Source of the DNA: Dokdonia sp.
GTDB lineage: Bacteria > Bacteroidota > Bacteroidia > Flavobacteriales > Flavobacteriaceae
DNA length: 64,000 bases
Assembly: GCA_020630915.1 (NCBI GenBank)
Contig: JAHDIF010000004.1
Span: 282,121-346,120, forward strand
Reading direction: 5' to 3'
Under the pieces are notes generated by a model. That model was given only the letters and a program-made list of their open reading frames with translations. It was not told the origin of the DNA and ran no database searches. Positions 35,107 to 44,434 of this stretch are shown one piece after another (the first letter of the stretch is position 1; every line of letters begins with the position of its first letter). The position numbers were made by a program, and so were the translations under genes.

Positions 35107-36456
35107 CTAGCTTAAAAGATCATCATCACCGGCAGACGCATCCTTTTCGGGAGTAGCATCGCCACCATCATTAGGAGCTGGAGCAGCGCCGTCAGATGCA
35201 TAGAATTCTTCAAAAATTTCCTTCATATCAATACCATAACGGTTTGCAAAGTCTTTTTGAATTGCAGCATCCTTCTCTCTAATTTCTTGCAATGACTCTG
35301 CATAACTTCCATACACACCTTGCATTACTTTTTCGTGCACAGGGATGTTGTCCATCATGTCTTGTCTTGCTTTTGCACTAGCAGTATGCATCGCAGCAAG
35401 TGTCTGTCCGATATGCTCATCCGTCTTAACACCTAAGTGCTCTAAAATAGCAGCAAACTCCTGATCTGTGCGCGCCTTTAATGCTACAACATAACCGTCA
35501 TAATATTTTAAACGCTCATCTGTATCACTCTTTAGCTTCGCACGATGGGTTTGTAAGTTACTACGTAATGAGGTAAGAACTTTTATTGTGAGGTTATGCT
35601 TATGTACAAAACTATCTTTACTTGCAGCGAGGGTAGTATAGGCATTCTTAAGCCCTTCTAATTCTTCTACCTTTTGCTCTATGACAGTAATTTTTCCAAT
35701 TGCTTCTGAGTACGCAGCAGACTGCTTGTCTGTAATCTCCTCTAGGGCAGCACGTGCTTGTTTTAACAAAGCATACTGCTCTTCCAGTTTATCTTCTGTC
35801 TCTTTTTTCTTTTCAAGAGATTTTGTGTGGTTCTTGCTGGCTTCTACAATAGCAACTTGTAGCTTGTCCTCAACCTCTTTAATTTCAACCTCGCGATTTT
35901 TTAGGCGTGTGACCGCAGCTTGACTTTTATAAGAAAGTTCGCTTAATAGCGTTTGTACGTCTGCGGTTTCAATACGCTCTTGAAACATTTGCTTTGCTTT
36001 CATATCTGCCCCATCACGCACTTTTTGTGCAAGAGATAGTGCTTCTTCGGCCTTTTTGATTTTGGCTTTACGTCCCCAAAGGTTATTCCACCAATTGTCC
36101 TTTACATTTTGCGCATCTTCTAAAGCAATCTTTGCTCTTTCGAGATCTTTTTGTGCATCATCTATTACCTTTTGCTCATTTGCATTGAGGGTAGAGAATT
36201 TTTCAAAAATGATACCTACTTCATCTTGGTAATCTGTGAGATCCTTAATAGCATCTAATAAAGAAGTACGATCTTTTTCTGCCATGCCTACTACATCGTC
36301 TAAGGTAGCATTCAAGATTTTTTGACGCATTTCTGGGTCGTCTTCTTGGGCAAGTTTGGATTTCATCTGGTCAACGGCTTTCCCCCAGTTGACATCTACT
36401 TTCTCTTGTTTGGAGGATGCAGAATCGGTTTCTAATAAGTCAAAATCATCAGCCAT
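35107..36456 (-). CDS. Long coiled-coil protein of unknown function
   Basis: A 449-residue protein, almost all helical and highly charged, with heptad-like stretches from about residue 90 to 330 (for example KTETEDKLEEQ-type and ITVIEQKVEELEGLKNAY segments). The start is acidic (MADDFDLLETDSASSKQEKV), and the low-complexity acidic tail ends DDDLLS. There is no signal peptide. It vaguely recalls TelA/KlaA-like toxic-anion-resistance or microtubule-binding-like annotations, but no motif proves this. It is the first gene of the minus-strand cluster and a plausible scaffold or substrate for the AAA+ protein. Confidence 0.65.
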   Translation of the reverse strand: MADDFDLLETDSASSKQEKVDVNWGKAVDQMKSKLAQEDDPEMRQKILNATLDDVVGMAEKDRTSLLDAIKDLTDYQDEVGIIFEKFSTLNANEQKVIDDAQKDLERAKIALEDAQNVKDNWWNNLWGRKAKIKKAEEALSLAQKVRDGADMKAKQMFQERIETADVQTLLSELSYKSQAAVTRLKNREVEIKEVEDKLQVAIVEASKNHTKSLEKKKETEDKLEEQYALLKQARAALEEITDKQSAAYSEAIGKITVIEQKVEELEGLKNAYTTLAASKDSFVHKHNLTIKVLTSLRSNLQTHRAKLKSDTDERLKYYDGYVVALKARTDQEFAAILEHLGVKTDEHIGQTLAAMHTASAKARQDMMDNIPVHEKVMQGVYGSYAESLQEIREKDAAIQKDFANRYGIDMKEIFEEFYASDGAAPAPNDGGDATPEKDASAGDDDLLS

Positions 36457-36625
36457 TGTAGCTCGTTATTTTAGGTTAGTGAATATTCAAGGTCGTTACT
36501 ATGCCTATCTTTTTGAGATAGGGAGCATAATTTCGGTAAAAAAAGTGAGTTTATAAATGCTTTTTGAAGAAAGCACATAGTATTAGTGCATATTTTGTAA
36601 GAATGTTACACTTTTTTTAAAATAT

Positions 36626-37288
36626 TTATCGCAGGTATCCTTTGTTTTTAAGGTCTTCACGAGTTTGAGCAGGTGATAACACTCCGTTGGAAAGCACGAA
36701 GTTTCTATCGGCAATATCCAGTACGTCCTGATAATAATGATCTGTGAGTAGGATTCCTTTTTTCGCTTTAAGCGAAAGTAAAAATTGTGTTATCGCTTCT
36801 TTATACAAGGGCTCTATCATAGAAAAGGGTTCGTCTAGTAACAAAAAGGGATGTGGCAAGTGCGCCACCAGAAGTAATTCTAAATACCTTCGCTCACCCA
36901 TAGATAGCAACCCAGCTTTTCTAGCAGCTATTTTCTCTACAAAAGGTGCTCTAAAGATGAGGTCTTGAGCATCGCCATCTTCATAAAACATAGGAATGAT
37001 GTCGCGGACCTTTAGATGTTTAGGTAAGAAACTATCTTGCGGGAGATAGCCTATGTGCTGATTAGGAATCACATTTTTTTGAGATACGGATAGCCCATTA
37101 ATACGTAGATCAAGAAAATCTGCTTTGAGAGTGCCGAAGAGAATTTTAAGCAAGGTAGACTTGCCACTTCCATTGCTTCCAAAAACACCAACAATCTCCC
37201 CTTTCGTAAGCGTACAAGAAACGGTTTCTAGTATTTTCTTGTTCTTAAAGGACTTGCGGGCCTCGTAAATTTCTAAGGTACTTTTCAT
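36626..37288 (-). CDS. ABC transporter ATP-binding protein
   Basis: The start is the ATG at 37288, overlapping the stop of the upstream small membrane gene (ATGA). Walker A is FGSNGSGKSTLL, the Q-loop region HIGYLPQDS, a signature-like SMGERRYLELLLVAHLPHPF (LSxGE variant, with SMGER) and Walker B FLLLDEPFSMI. It ends at 220 residues, shorter than most. It powers the small membrane protein upstream or another permease. A palindrome-like TTTCGCTTTAAGCGAAA lies at 36761-36777 (read as SLKAK). Confidence 0.85.
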   Translation of the reverse strand: MKSTLEIYEARKSFKNKKILETVSCTLTKGEIVGVFGSNGSGKSTLLKILFGTLKADFLDLRINGLSVSQKNVIPNQHIGYLPQDSFLPKHLKVRDIIPMFYEDGDAQDLIFRAPFVEKIAARKAGLLSMGERRYLELLLVAHLPHPFLLLDEPFSMIEPLYKEAITQFLLSLKAKKGILLTDHYYQDVLDIADRNFVLSNGVLSPAQTREDLKNKGYLR

Positions 37289-37578
37289 ATCCATAAAGAG
37301 ATAAAAAGTAAAAAAACAGCAGTAATACAAAGATTTACCAACCAGGTTTTTAAAATAAGTCCTCGTTTTGTGAACCCTAAATTATGGTATAAGTAGTATT
37401 GTTGTTTCTGGAAATAATTATACGCAAGAACACCTAAACCAGTGCCAAACACCCCGAAAATTAAAAATAAATTTACGAGTGCTCCAGTAATACTTGTATA
37501 GGTAGGAGCAGAAGCGATGGCTATAAAAATGCAGATGGCAAAAGCGTATAAAGTAACGTCCTTGTAGAATTTAAACAT
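37285..37578 (-). CDS. Small membrane protein paired with ABC ATPase
   Basis: I use the ATG at 37578 (MFKFYKDVTLYAF); the longer frame begins with TTG. The 97-residue protein has three hydrophobic helices (about residues 10-30, 36-56 and 76-95). It overlaps the ABC ATPase gene by 4 bp, so it is probably its membrane partner or an accessory subunit. It is too small for a normal ABC permease. The heptamer array TAGTCAG lies 56 bp upstream of the start. Confidence 0.6.
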   Translation of the reverse strand: MFKFYKDVTLYAFAICIFIAIASAPTYTSITGALVNLFLIFGVFGTGLGVLAYNYFQKQQYYLYHNLGFTKRGLILKTWLVNLCITAVFLLFISLWI

Positions 37579-37633
37579 GGGCTCAAAATACAATTTACAC
37601 TTTTTGTTTGTGCTAAAGGAATTGTAAAGTTTT

Positions 37634-37666
37634 TAGTCAGTAGTCAGTAGTCAGTAGTCAGTAGTC
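37634..37666 (+). repeat. Heptamer tandem array TAGTCAG x4.7
   Basis: Four perfect TAGTCAG units plus TAGTC in the upstream region of the small membrane protein gene. It has the same 7-bp periodicity as the arrays at 29984, 33795, 49761 and 50168. Confidence 0.9.
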
Positions 37667-37756
37667 GGGGAAGAGGTAGAATGTTTAGGAATATTTGCTG
37701 ATACTTTTTGCGGTGGTTATCAATGATATTTAGGTTAAGAACAAAATCGATAATTT

Positions 37757-38209
37757 TTAAAAATCAATGTTATCTCCGAATAATAATTTTGCTCTCTCAT
37801 TTCCGATTTTATCTAATTTAAATTCACTTTCTTTAAAATTGAGTTGGTTAAACATAGTGTTTATTTGAGAAAGGTTATTTTTAAATAATTCACTTTCATT
37901 TTTTAAACTTAGCCTCTTTGATAAGTCTGATTTTCTATATTTTGATTTTACTGGCTCTATTTTGTTTTCCCGATTTAAAAGTGCAATTATCAAGTCTAAG
38001 TCATAAAAATTTTCGGAGAATAGTGAGGAAATCCGAGTTTCTATTATTCCTCGGTCATTTACAATCTCAAAATTGAGCCAAGTATTTTTAAAGCGATACA
38101 TTCCTCCCATTCCACTAATAACAGATTCAATCAATTCATAATCATTATTATTTAGTATACCAATATAATATTGGTTCAGGCTATTATCTAAATATTCTTT
38201 AATTCCCAT
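37757..38209 (-). CDS. Hypothetical protein
   Basis: A 150-residue soluble protein without recognised motifs: MGIKEYLDNSLNQYYIGILNNNDYELIESVISGMGGMYRF..., ending RAKLLFGDNIDF. It is noticeably AT-rich with Asn/Lys/Ile-rich codon use compared with neighbours, suggesting more recent acquisition. Its size and isolated position would fit an immunity-type or orphan accessory protein, but nothing proves it. Confidence 0.5.
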   Translation of the reverse strand: MGIKEYLDNSLNQYYIGILNNNDYELIESVISGMGGMYRFKNTWLNFEIVNDRGIIETRISSLFSENFYDLDLIIALLNRENKIEPVKSKYRKSDLSKRLSLKNESELFKNNLSQINTMFNQLNFKESEFKLDKIGNERAKLLFGDNIDF

Positions 38210-38261
38210 TTCTTAGTCTGTTGGTATTTTTCTTGAAGAGCCCGTCAATTAGCGCCTACAA

Positions 38262-39317
38262 TCACACATCATCATAATCCACCACTACTGAGGCAGAGGT
38301 AGGGTGTGCCTGGCAAGTAAGGATCAGACCTTCTGCTACTTCACTATCTGTTAAGATTTGATTTTTTGACATCACTGCTGTTCCTTCGGTTACACGCGCG
38401 ATACAGCTGCTGCAAATTCCGCCCTGACATGAATGTGGCGCATCAATATCTTGATCTAAAGCAGCCTCTAGAATGTTTTCATCTTGCGCCATAGAAAACG
38501 TAAACTCTTCGTCATCACAGACGATTTTAATTTGAGATTTTCCGTCAAGGTTTTCTTCTACTTGCGCCGCGTCTTCTGAGGCAGTAAATAGCTCAAAATG
38601 TATTTGATCTTCACTCGCTCCATTGGATTGAAGGACTTGGGTCACTTCTTTTATCATCGCTTCCGGCCCACAGAGGTAGTAGTGGTCAAAATTTTCTGCA
38701 GCATATTTATTCTTAACAACAAAGTTTACCGTAGACTTCATAATACGTCCAAAATGAGCTCCATCTTCTCGGCTCTGGCTGTAAATAAATTCTATAGAAA
38801 ATCGGTTCTTATATTCATTTCTAAGGTCGAGTAACTCTTGTCTAAAAATGGTGTCTTGAGGTCGTTTGTTTCCGTAAACAAGTACAAACTTACTTTCTGT
38901 AGACTGCTCGAGCACAGTTCTAATCATACTCATAATGGGTGTGATTCCAGAACCTGCGGCAAAGGCTGCGTAGGTTTTTTGTGCTTTCGCGAAAGCGGAA
39001 TCCAGTTCAAACCTTCCTTCTGGAGGCATTACCTCTAGCACATCTCCTTCTTTTAATTCTTGATTGGCATACACAGAAAATGTACCGCCATCTACTTCCT
39101 TTAGAGTAACACTTAAGTCACCGCTTGCAGGAGTAGAACAGAGTGAGTAGGCACGGCGAACTTCTTTATCTTTTATAATAGTCTTTAAAGTGAGGTACTG
39201 TCCTGCTGTAAATGTGAAACTATTTTTGAGCTTAGTTGGGATAGAAAAAGAGAGGGTTACGGCTTTTTCTGTCTCACGAGTTATCTTTGATATAGCGAGT
39301 TTATAAAACTGTGACAT
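38262..39317 (-). CDS. PaaE-like NAD(P)H oxidoreductase with 2Fe-2S ferredoxin domain
   Basis: The start is the ATG at 39317 (MSQFYKLAISKITRETEKAVTLSFSIP); the longer frame runs through the promoter region. There is an FAD-binding barrel with RAYSLCSTP (RxYS motif), an NAD-binding region FAAGSGITPIMSMI and YGNKRPQDTIF, then a plant-type 2Fe-2S domain at the C-terminus with CQGGICSSC and a fourth Cys in LTCQAHP. This is the architecture of PaaE, the reductase of phenylacetyl-CoA epoxygenase, but no paaABCD lies nearby, so it may serve another oxygenase. A palindrome at 38983-38996 reads AFAKA. Confidence 0.85.
   Translation of the reverse strand: MSQFYKLAISKITRETEKAVTLSFSIPTKLKNSFTFTAGQYLTLKTIIKDKEVRRAYSLCSTPASGDLSVTLKEVDGGTFSVYANQELKEGDVLEVMPPEGRFELDSAFAKAQKTYAAFAAGSGITPIMSMIRTVLEQSTESKFVLVYGNKRPQDTIFRQELLDLRNEYKNRFSIEFIYSQSREDGAHFGRIMKSTVNFVVKNKYAAENFDHYYLCGPEAMIKEVTQVLQSNGASEDQIHFELFTASEDAAQVEENLDGKSQIKIVCDDEEFTFSMAQDENILEAALDQDIDAPHSCQGGICSSCIARVTEGTAVMSKNQILTDSEVAEGLILTCQAHPTSASVVVDYDDV
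38983..38996. repeat. 14-bp palindrome in PaaE-like gene (read AFAKA)
   Basis: GCTTTCGCGAAAGC, between the FAD and NAD domains. Confidence 0.9.
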
Positions 39318-39414
39318 GTGATAATTTTTGCTTGCAAAAATACAATGATTGGAACGTACTCTGTAACATTTCACATTTTTTAAACACTAACTTGCCATAA
39401 TAATCAAGAGCAAC

Positions 39415-40881
39415 ATGATTAAACGATTCTTACAACTAGAGTGGAAGTCCTTTTTTAGAAAGGCATCCTTCCAAACAAATCTAGCCCTCAAAATCTTAAT
39501 GATCTTTGGAGCACTAATGATGATTGCATACTTAGCGGGCGCAGGTGTGAGTGTTTATTTCATCCTAGAAGAATTAAAGCTAGAGCCATTTTCTACCGTA
39601 AATAAGTTCATGATTTACTATGTTGTGGGAGATCTTATAATAAGGTATATAGGGCAGAAAATGCCTGTAGTTAATATCAAGCCATTGTTGCTACTGCCCT
39701 TTACAAAAACTAAAATCGTAAAATTTGCCTTAGGCAAAACTGTAATGTCATTTTGGAATTGGATGCATGCATTTTTCTTTATTCCTTTTTCTATAGTTTT
39801 AATCGCTCATGATTTTAATCCCATAGGTGTTATAGTATGGCATATAGGAATGGCGGCATTAATCTATGCGAATAACTTTATCAATGTTTTCTTAAATGAT
39901 AAGTTATGGCTTGTTCTTAGTGTAGCAGGAGTTTTTGCAGCTTTTGGATTTGCTCAATATTATGGATATTTTGATGTAACTTCATTTACTCGGCCTTTCT
40001 TTCAGGGAATGTATGAGCATCTGTGGACAGTGCTATTCCCAATAGTACTGTTAGGTATTGTCGCCACTATAGCCTTCAAATATTTCTTAGCGAGATTATA
40101 TCTGGATGCTGGATTGGCCAAGAAAATCAGTCAAGCCAAGGGAGGAGATTTGGGCTGGTTGGATCGTTTTGGAAAACAATCTACATTCCTTAAAAATGAT
40201 ATTCGCCTAATTTTAAGGAATAAGCGTTCTAAAACCACAGTTTTTATGAGTGTGTTATTTCTTTTTTATGGACTCCTGTTTTTTACAGGAATGGTAGAAA
40301 TTTATGATGGTCCTTTTTGGAGGGTGTTTGCGGCTGTATTTGTTTCTGGAGGATTCCTGTTTAGTTTTGGGCAGTTTGTTCCTAGCTGGGACAGTTCTTA
40401 CTATCCGCTTATGATGACTCAAAATATTGAGTATAAAGAATATTTAAAGTCTAAATGGCTTTTAGTGGTTATAGCGACAGCATTTTCTACATTACTTTGT
40501 ATTCCCTATATATTTTTTGGTTGGGAGGTTATGGCGGCTATTCTTGTAGGCTCAATTTTTAATATGGGAGTGAATGCGCATCTAGTTTTATTGGGAGGAG
40601 CATACATTAAAACCCCTATTGACTTGCAAAGCGGAAAGAAAGCCTTTGGAGATAAAAGTTCATTTAACCTTAAGACTCTTTTAGTGAGTTTACCTAAAAT
40701 GTTAGGACCTATAGTGCTTTATGGAATTGGATACCTCATTGTAGGGCCTTGGCTCGGATTTGCATTGATTGCTTTGGCAGGTCTTATTGGATTTGCTTTT
40801 AGAGACAAAGTATTTGATGTGATAATTAAGATATATAAAAAAGAGAAATACAAAACATTAGAAGCCTACAAACAAAAATAA
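39415..40881 (+). CDS. ABC-2-like membrane protein, DUF5687 type
   Basis: A 488-residue protein with about 10-12 hydrophobic helices and a central charged loop (residues 235-275). It starts MIKRFLQLEWKSFFRKASFQTNLALKIL and closely precedes an ABC ATPase gene (7 bp), so it is probably the transporter's membrane subunit. The pattern fits Bacteroidota DUF5687 proteins as I remember them. The substrate is unknown. It is divergent from the PaaE-like gene. Confidence 0.75.
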   Translation: MIKRFLQLEWKSFFRKASFQTNLALKILMIFGALMMIAYLAGAGVSVYFILEELKLEPFSTVNKFMIYYVVGDLIIRYIGQKMPVVNIKPLLLLPFTKTKIVKFALGKTVMSFWNWMHAFFFIPFSIVLIAHDFNPIGVIVWHIGMAALIYANNFINVFLNDKLWLVLSVAGVFAAFGFAQYYGYFDVTSFTRPFFQGMYEHLWTVLFPIVLLGIVATIAFKYFLARLYLDAGLAKKISQAKGGDLGWLDRFGKQSTFLKNDIRLILRNKRSKTTVFMSVLFLFYGLLFFTGMVEIYDGPFWRVFAAVFVSGGFLFSFGQFVPSWDSSYYPLMMTQNIEYKEYLKSKWLLVVIATAFSTLLCIPYIFFGWEVMAAILVGSIFNMGVNAHLVLLGGAYIKTPIDLQSGKKAFGDKSSFNLKTLLVSLPKMLGPIVLYGIGYLIVGPWLGFALIALAGLIGFAFRDKVFDVIIKIYKKEKYKTLEAYKQK

Positions 40882-40888
40882 TCGAGCT

Positions 40889-41614
40889 ATGATAGAGATA
40901 AGAGAACTTTCTAAGAGTTATAAGGGTGTGAAAGTATTAGACATGCCTCATTTAGATATACCTAAAGGACAGGCTTTTGGGTTAGTAGGGAATAATGGCG
41001 CTGGTAAAACAACTTTATTTAGTTGCTTACTAGATTTAATACAACCCACAAGGGGATTCATTAAAAATAAAGACCTAAAAGTGCACGAAAGTGAAGATTG
41101 GAAAAATCACACCGCTAGCTTTGTAGATGAGTCTTTTTTGATAGGATACCTCACACCAGAAGAATACTTCTATTTTATAGGAGACCTTCGTGGTCAAAAC
41201 AAAGCAGATGTAGATGCACTGCTTAGTGGCTTTGAAGATTTCTTTAATGATGAAATTATAGGTAAACGTAAATACCTAAGAGACCTTTCTAAAGGAAACC
41301 AGAAAAAAGTAGGTATTGTCGCCACTCTTATTGGTAATCCAGAGGTGATTATTTTAGACGAGCCGTTTGCAAATCTAGATCCCACAACACAAATACGACT
41401 TAAGGGAATCATAAAAAAACTCGCTCTAGATAAGGATGTCACGGTATTAGTTTCTAGTCACGACTTGCAACATGTTACAGAAGTGTGTGAACGCATCATG
41501 GTATTAGAGAAAGGAGAGCAAGTAAAAGATATTATAACTTCTCCTGCAACCTTGAAAGAACTAGAAGTTTATTTTTCAGGAGGCCAAGGCTTAAATTCTC
41601 AAGAAGAAGAATAA
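40889..41614 (+). CDS. ABC transporter ATP-binding protein
   Basis: A 241-residue ATPase with Walker A GNNGAGKTTL (about residues 35-44), the signature LSKGNQKKVGIVATLIGNP, Walker B VIILDEPFANLDP and the H-loop VSSHDLQHV. This is the type that drives ABC-2 exporters. It is translated just after the DUF5687 gene. The C-terminus is short and acidic. An imperfect hairpin follows the stop. Confidence 0.9.
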   Translation: MIEIRELSKSYKGVKVLDMPHLDIPKGQAFGLVGNNGAGKTTLFSCLLDLIQPTRGFIKNKDLKVHESEDWKNHTASFVDESFLIGYLTPEEYFYFIGDLRGQNKADVDALLSGFEDFFNDEIIGKRKYLRDLSKGNQKKVGIVATLIGNPEVIILDEPFANLDPTTQIRLKGIIKKLALDKDVTVLVSSHDLQHVTEVCERIMVLEKGEQVKDIITSPATLKELEVYFSGGQGLNSQEEE

Positions 41615-41873
41615 AAAAAGCGGCCAGATTTAAACCTGACCGCTATAAGTTACCCAACTTATACCTTTGATATAATCTCCAGCACAACAAAAATAGTAAA
41701 AGAGCGTTGCGCTGCTTTGCGTACTAGTAAGATGCAATCTTGTTTAGCAACCTATCGGCATTGAAGTGCTTTTAAACGATAAACTCTTCTCTTTTTTTCA
41801 AAAAGAAATGTATTTTTACCTGCTTTCATACTAAAAGCAGTTATTTGCTGTTAGAAACAAAAACGATTTAAGG

Positions 41874-44417
41874 TTGAAATACATTACTAAATATACTCTT
41901 TGCTTATTTTTAATAACACTTCTAGGAGCTAGCTGTTCAAGAAAAAAAGATGGGTTCTTAAATCGAAACTTTCACGCAGTTACTACGGAGTACAATACTT
42001 TATTTAATGGTAACGAAGCCTTAGAGCAAGGAAAAGAATCACTTATCTCTACTTTCAATGACAATTATTGGGATATTCTTCCTGTAGAACGTATTGCTTT
42101 TTCAGATGACATAAGCCTAGGAGAAGAAAATAGAGACCCTAATTTTCTAAAAGCAGAAGAAAAAGCAATCAAAGCTATCCAGAAGCACTCCATGAAGTTG
42201 GATGGAGAGGAGCGCAACCCCCAAATAGACGAGGCATTTATGCTTTTGGGGAAAGCGCGCTATTATGATCAGAAATTTGTGCCAGCATTAGAAGCTTTTA
42301 ATTATGTGCTGGCATACTACCCTAAAAGTAACAATATCGCTCAAGCTAAAATCTGGAAGGAAAAAACCAATATTAGATTAGAAAATAATAAAGTTGCGAT
42401 AGATAATTTATTAAGAATTTTCAAGGTAGAGGATAACTTAAAAGACCAAGACCTTGCAGATGCTTATGCAATACTATCTCAAGCATATCTTAACTTAGAG
42501 CACAAAGACACAGCACTTACTTATATAAAAGAAGCCACCCGCTTAACGCGAAAGAACGAAGAACGAGGGCGTTATAATTATATCAAAGGGCAATTGTATA
42601 ATGCACTAGAGTTTAAGGATAGTGCAAACATGGCCTTTACTCAAGTAATAGACCTTAACCGAAAAATCCCAAGAAAATATTGGATTAATGCGCATTTAGA
42701 AATCGCAAAAAATCACAATTACGATGAGGGAGATCACCTTGTATTACTTGAAAAATTAGAAAAACTAGAAAACAATCGTGAGAACAGGCCTTACTTAGAC
42801 AAGATTTTTTATGCGAAGGCAGACTATTTTAAAAAGACCAATCAAATAGACTCTGCACTTGCAAACTATAACAAATCACTAAGACAAAACTCTGCAGATA
42901 AATACCTTAACTCAAGAGATTACCTTGCGCTTGCAGACTATAATTTTGAGGAAGCGGCTTATCAAGCAGCAGGAGCATACTACGACAGTGTTATGAGCCT
43001 TCTGGATAAACGCAGCAGAGAGTTACGACTCATCAAGAAAAAAAGAGAAAACCTGTCGGACGTAATTAAATACGAAGAGCTTGTAGAGCGCAACGATAGT
43101 ATTGTAACACTCGTACAATTGCCACAAGAGGCGCAGCGTGCCTATTTTGAAGAATATATTGCAGGACAAAAAGAAAAGGCACGACAAGACTCGTTGCAAC
43201 GATCAGAAGAGATTAGAAATAATGAATTCTTTAAGTCTAACAATGCTTTTGAGGATCGATCAGGAGGCGGCACAGTAGGAGAATTCTATTTTTACAATAC
43301 AACAGCCGTTGCTTATGGAAAGCAAGCTTTTGCAAAACGCTGGGGAAATAGAAGGCTGGCAGATGGATGGCGCCTATCTTCTAAGCAAAGCATACCTCTT
43401 AATGCAAACACCCTTCCTTCCTTAGGCGAGGTAGAAGAGGAGGAAAACGCAAACCTTAGTGTAGAGGATTATATGGCTCTTATTCCCACAGAACAAAAAT
43501 CTATTGATAGTCTTATTAAAGAAAGAGACTTTGCTTATTTTCAATTAGGTCTTATTTATAAGGAAAAATTTAAAGAGTATCCTCTGGCTGCAGAACGCCT
43601 AGAAAAACTCTTAACTTTTGCGCCAGAAGAGCGTCTTATAGTACCGGCAAAATACAACTTACATCAAGTATATAATGAGATGAACGCTTTCGCGAAAGCA
43701 GACACTTATAAATCCGATATTATATCAAACTACCCAGACTCGAGGTATGCAACCATTCTCAACAATCCTAACGAAGCTTTAGAAGAAGATGCAGAGGCTC
43801 CAGAAGTCATTTACAGAGGGTTGTATAAAGAATTTCAAAATCAAAATTATGCCAGTCTATTATCTCAACTAGATGAGCGTATTGAGCAGTTTTACGGAGA
43901 CTCATACCTTCCTAAGTTTGAGCTTTTAAAAGCGACAGTACTAGGTAGATATAATGGGTATGACGCTTACAAAAAAGCGCTGAATTTTATAGCGCTTACC
44001 TATCCTAGAACAGAAGAAGGTAAGAAAGCACAAAAATTATTACAAACGGCATTACCTAGCATGAGTTTTAAATCCTTTGATGACGAGGAGCTTTCGGTAA
44101 GTTATAAGCTTTTATATAGCTTTAGTAATACAGACGTACAAGGAGCTCAAGCTTTGAAGAATAAGATAGATAATGGCTTTGAGTCACTGGAGTATACAAA
44201 CTTTAAAACATCGTATGATATTTATAACGACGAACAATCTTTTGTAGTAGTTCATTATTTAAGTAGTAGGCCTCAGGCTGAAGGTTTAGAAGAGCTTTTG
44301 CGAGTAAATCCTGAGATAGCCATTAGTAAACCAGCGATAGTTGTCGCCTCAGAAAATTATAAGATTATACAATTACATAAAAACATAGAAGCCTATATTT
44401 CTCAACAAACCAATTAA
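41874..44417 (+). CDS. sprE: Gliding motility / type IX secretion lipoprotein SprE (PorW-like)
   Basis: An 847-residue TPR-rich lipoprotein. The TTG at 41874 begins a signal peptide with lipobox LLGASC (Cys about residue 21). CSRKKDGFLNRNFHAVTTEYNTLFNGNEAL is the SprE/PorW N-terminal block. Several TPR-like repeats follow (about residues 110-370), then a charged mid region and a C-terminal domain with tetrapeptide-like repeats. SprE is needed for gliding and type IX secretion in Flavobacterium. The location before bactofilin and atp genes is usual for the group. A palindrome at 43686-43699 reads AFAKA. Confidence 0.82.
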   Translation: MKYITKYTLCLFLITLLGASCSRKKDGFLNRNFHAVTTEYNTLFNGNEALEQGKESLISTFNDNYWDILPVERIAFSDDISLGEENRDPNFLKAEEKAIKAIQKHSMKLDGEERNPQIDEAFMLLGKARYYDQKFVPALEAFNYVLAYYPKSNNIAQAKIWKEKTNIRLENNKVAIDNLLRIFKVEDNLKDQDLADAYAILSQAYLNLEHKDTALTYIKEATRLTRKNEERGRYNYIKGQLYNALEFKDSANMAFTQVIDLNRKIPRKYWINAHLEIAKNHNYDEGDHLVLLEKLEKLENNRENRPYLDKIFYAKADYFKKTNQIDSALANYNKSLRQNSADKYLNSRDYLALADYNFEEAAYQAAGAYYDSVMSLLDKRSRELRLIKKKRENLSDVIKYEELVERNDSIVTLVQLPQEAQRAYFEEYIAGQKEKARQDSLQRSEEIRNNEFFKSNNAFEDRSGGGTVGEFYFYNTTAVAYGKQAFAKRWGNRRLADGWRLSSKQSIPLNANTLPSLGEVEEEENANLSVEDYMALIPTEQKSIDSLIKERDFAYFQLGLIYKEKFKEYPLAAERLEKLLTFAPEERLIVPAKYNLHQVYNEMNAFAKADTYKSDIISNYPDSRYATILNNPNEALEEDAEAPEVIYRGLYKEFQNQNYASLLSQLDERIEQFYGDSYLPKFELLKATVLGRYNGYDAYKKALNFIALTYPRTEEGKKAQKLLQTALPSMSFKSFDDEELSVSYKLLYSFSNTDVQGAQALKNKIDNGFESLEYTNFKTSYDIYNDEQSFVVVHYLSSRPQAEGLEELLRVNPEIAISKPAIVVASENYKIIQLHKNIEAYISQQTN
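43686..43699. repeat. 14-bp palindrome in sprE (read AFAKA)
   Basis: GCTTTCGCGAAAGC in the segment NAFAKADTYK, between TPR-like helices. Confidence 0.9.
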
Positions 44418-44434
44418 CCAATCCCCCTATACCC

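Noticed and set aside
35107..36456. TelA tellurite-resistance assignment for the coiled-coil protein
   Set aside because: Only overall helical character is similar; no specific motif seen.
36761..36777. TTTCGCTTTAAGCGAAA inside the ABC ATPase gene as a functional site
   Set aside because: It resembles the intergenic terminator at 27666, but lies in a coding region and is a common Lys/Leu codon pattern; could be chance.
41618..41645. Terminator after the ABC ATPase gene (AGCGG..CCGCT hairpin)
   Set aside because: The stem has a mismatch and the A-tract is on the wrong side for a + strand terminator; left out of the feature list.
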